DNA of 64,000 nucleotides from positions 44,305 to 108,304 of the forward strand of contig UCKS01000018.1 in assembly GCA_900473045.1 (NCBI GenBank), read 5' to 3'. Each line of letters starts with the position of its first letter. Position 1 is the first letter of the stretch. The notes beneath the pieces were generated by a model. That model was not told the DNA's origin. It searched no databases and saw only the letters and a program-made list of their open reading frames with translations. Positions 63,839-64,000 of this stretch are shown here, in pieces. This DNA comes from Hyphomicrobiales bacterium. GTDB lineage: Bacteria > Pseudomonadota > Alphaproteobacteria > Rhizobiales > Rhizobiaceae. Made by a program: the position numbers and the translations under genes.

Positions 63839-64000
63839 AGGACCAAAACTAGGCGTTAGATGTTGAATTTCAGTAGGATCTGATCCGGCTTTCCATTTCG
63901 TTTAGCCCACCAAATCCGTGGTAGTCTATTGTCCGGAAAAAGCTTTTCTCCATTCAGTGGATCACAGCCAACCGGAAAATTGGGGGTGCGGACGAAAACT

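Noticed and set aside
1..64000. CRISPR array
   Set aside because: No series of equal repeats with regular spacers was seen. The densest repeats are codons for RTX motifs in the protease gene and Gly/Leu codons in the YidB gene.

Overview
The window looks like an accessory part of a rhizobial genome (Rhizobium/Agrobacterium/Ensifer group). Signs are the GC-rich coding sequence, two SyrB-like proteins, DUF982 and small Cys-rich secreted proteins of rhizobial type, promoters fitting the alphaproteobacterial general-stress sigma factor EcfG/RpoE2 (GGAAC-N18-TT), and ABC-transporter-linked catabolic operons each beside its own GntR or TetR regulator. Replication, ribosomal and other core genes are absent, so a chromid, megaplasmid or genomic island is likely. 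This is inferred from gene content; no database was searched.

Layout. (1) 1-9.4 kb: small oxidoreductase/regulator pairs (NmrA-like + LysR, SDR + AraC, alpha/beta hydrolase) mixed with genes broken by single-base deletions (SRPBCC, LysR, SDR, DUF3616), two SyrB-like genes, and a fused scar of an IS3-type and an IS630-type element. (2) 9.4-16.7 kb: a GntR gene divergent from an intact operon of aldehyde dehydrogenase, CUT2 sugar ABC transporter, KduI, KduD and KdgF, probably for uptake and breakdown of unsaturated uronates. (3) 17-32 kb: stress and accessory genes. These include a PDZ protein with a trypsin-like fold that has lost its catalytic triad, DUF982, stress-type SDR, broken YihY and glutaminase genes, exonuclease III, DUF883-like, polyhydroxybutyrate-depolymerase-like esterase, YidB, truncated haemoglobin and a flavin monooxygenase. 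Four of these units have a GGAAC-N16-AGTT promoter 29-35 bases from the start codon.

(4) 32-45.8 kb: a complete hydroxyproline catabolic locus. An amino-acid ABC transporter, 4-hydroxyproline epimerase, D-hydroxyproline dehydrogenase, DapA-type deaminase and 2-oxoglutarate semialdehyde dehydrogenase take trans-4-hydroxy-L-proline to 2-oxoglutarate. Aconitase X, a proline-racemase-family dehydratase and a pyrroline-2-carboxylate reductase take 3-hydroxyprolines to L-proline. A repeated motif close to TTGTATACTTTTTGTATAC lies before four transcription units here and is probably the operator of the GntR repressor. (5) 46-55.8 kb: a tight eight-gene minus-strand operon (uracil-DNA-glycosylase-like protein, GMC oxidoreductase, NIPSNAP, nucleoside-type ABC transporter, amidohydrolase) divergent from a RutR-like TetR gene, with two TGAC-N6-GTCA palindromes between. 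It looks like a salvage or catabolic system for a nucleobase-like compound and is the best candidate for an undescribed pathway. (6) 56-64 kb: XRE regulator, decayed LysR gene, the 3' half of a tRNA-Gly (an attachment-site scar), an acetyltransferase, an IS5-family element, a large serralysin-like RTX protease and a YbaY-like protein.

Disrupted genes cluster in 0-9 kb, 21-24 kb and 56-60 kb, while the roughly 38 kb between 17.5-20.9 kb and 24.3-55.8 kb is almost free of them. This suggests local decay near mobile DNA rather than uniform sequencing error, but raw-read checks are needed because most breaks are single-base losses in short homopolymers.
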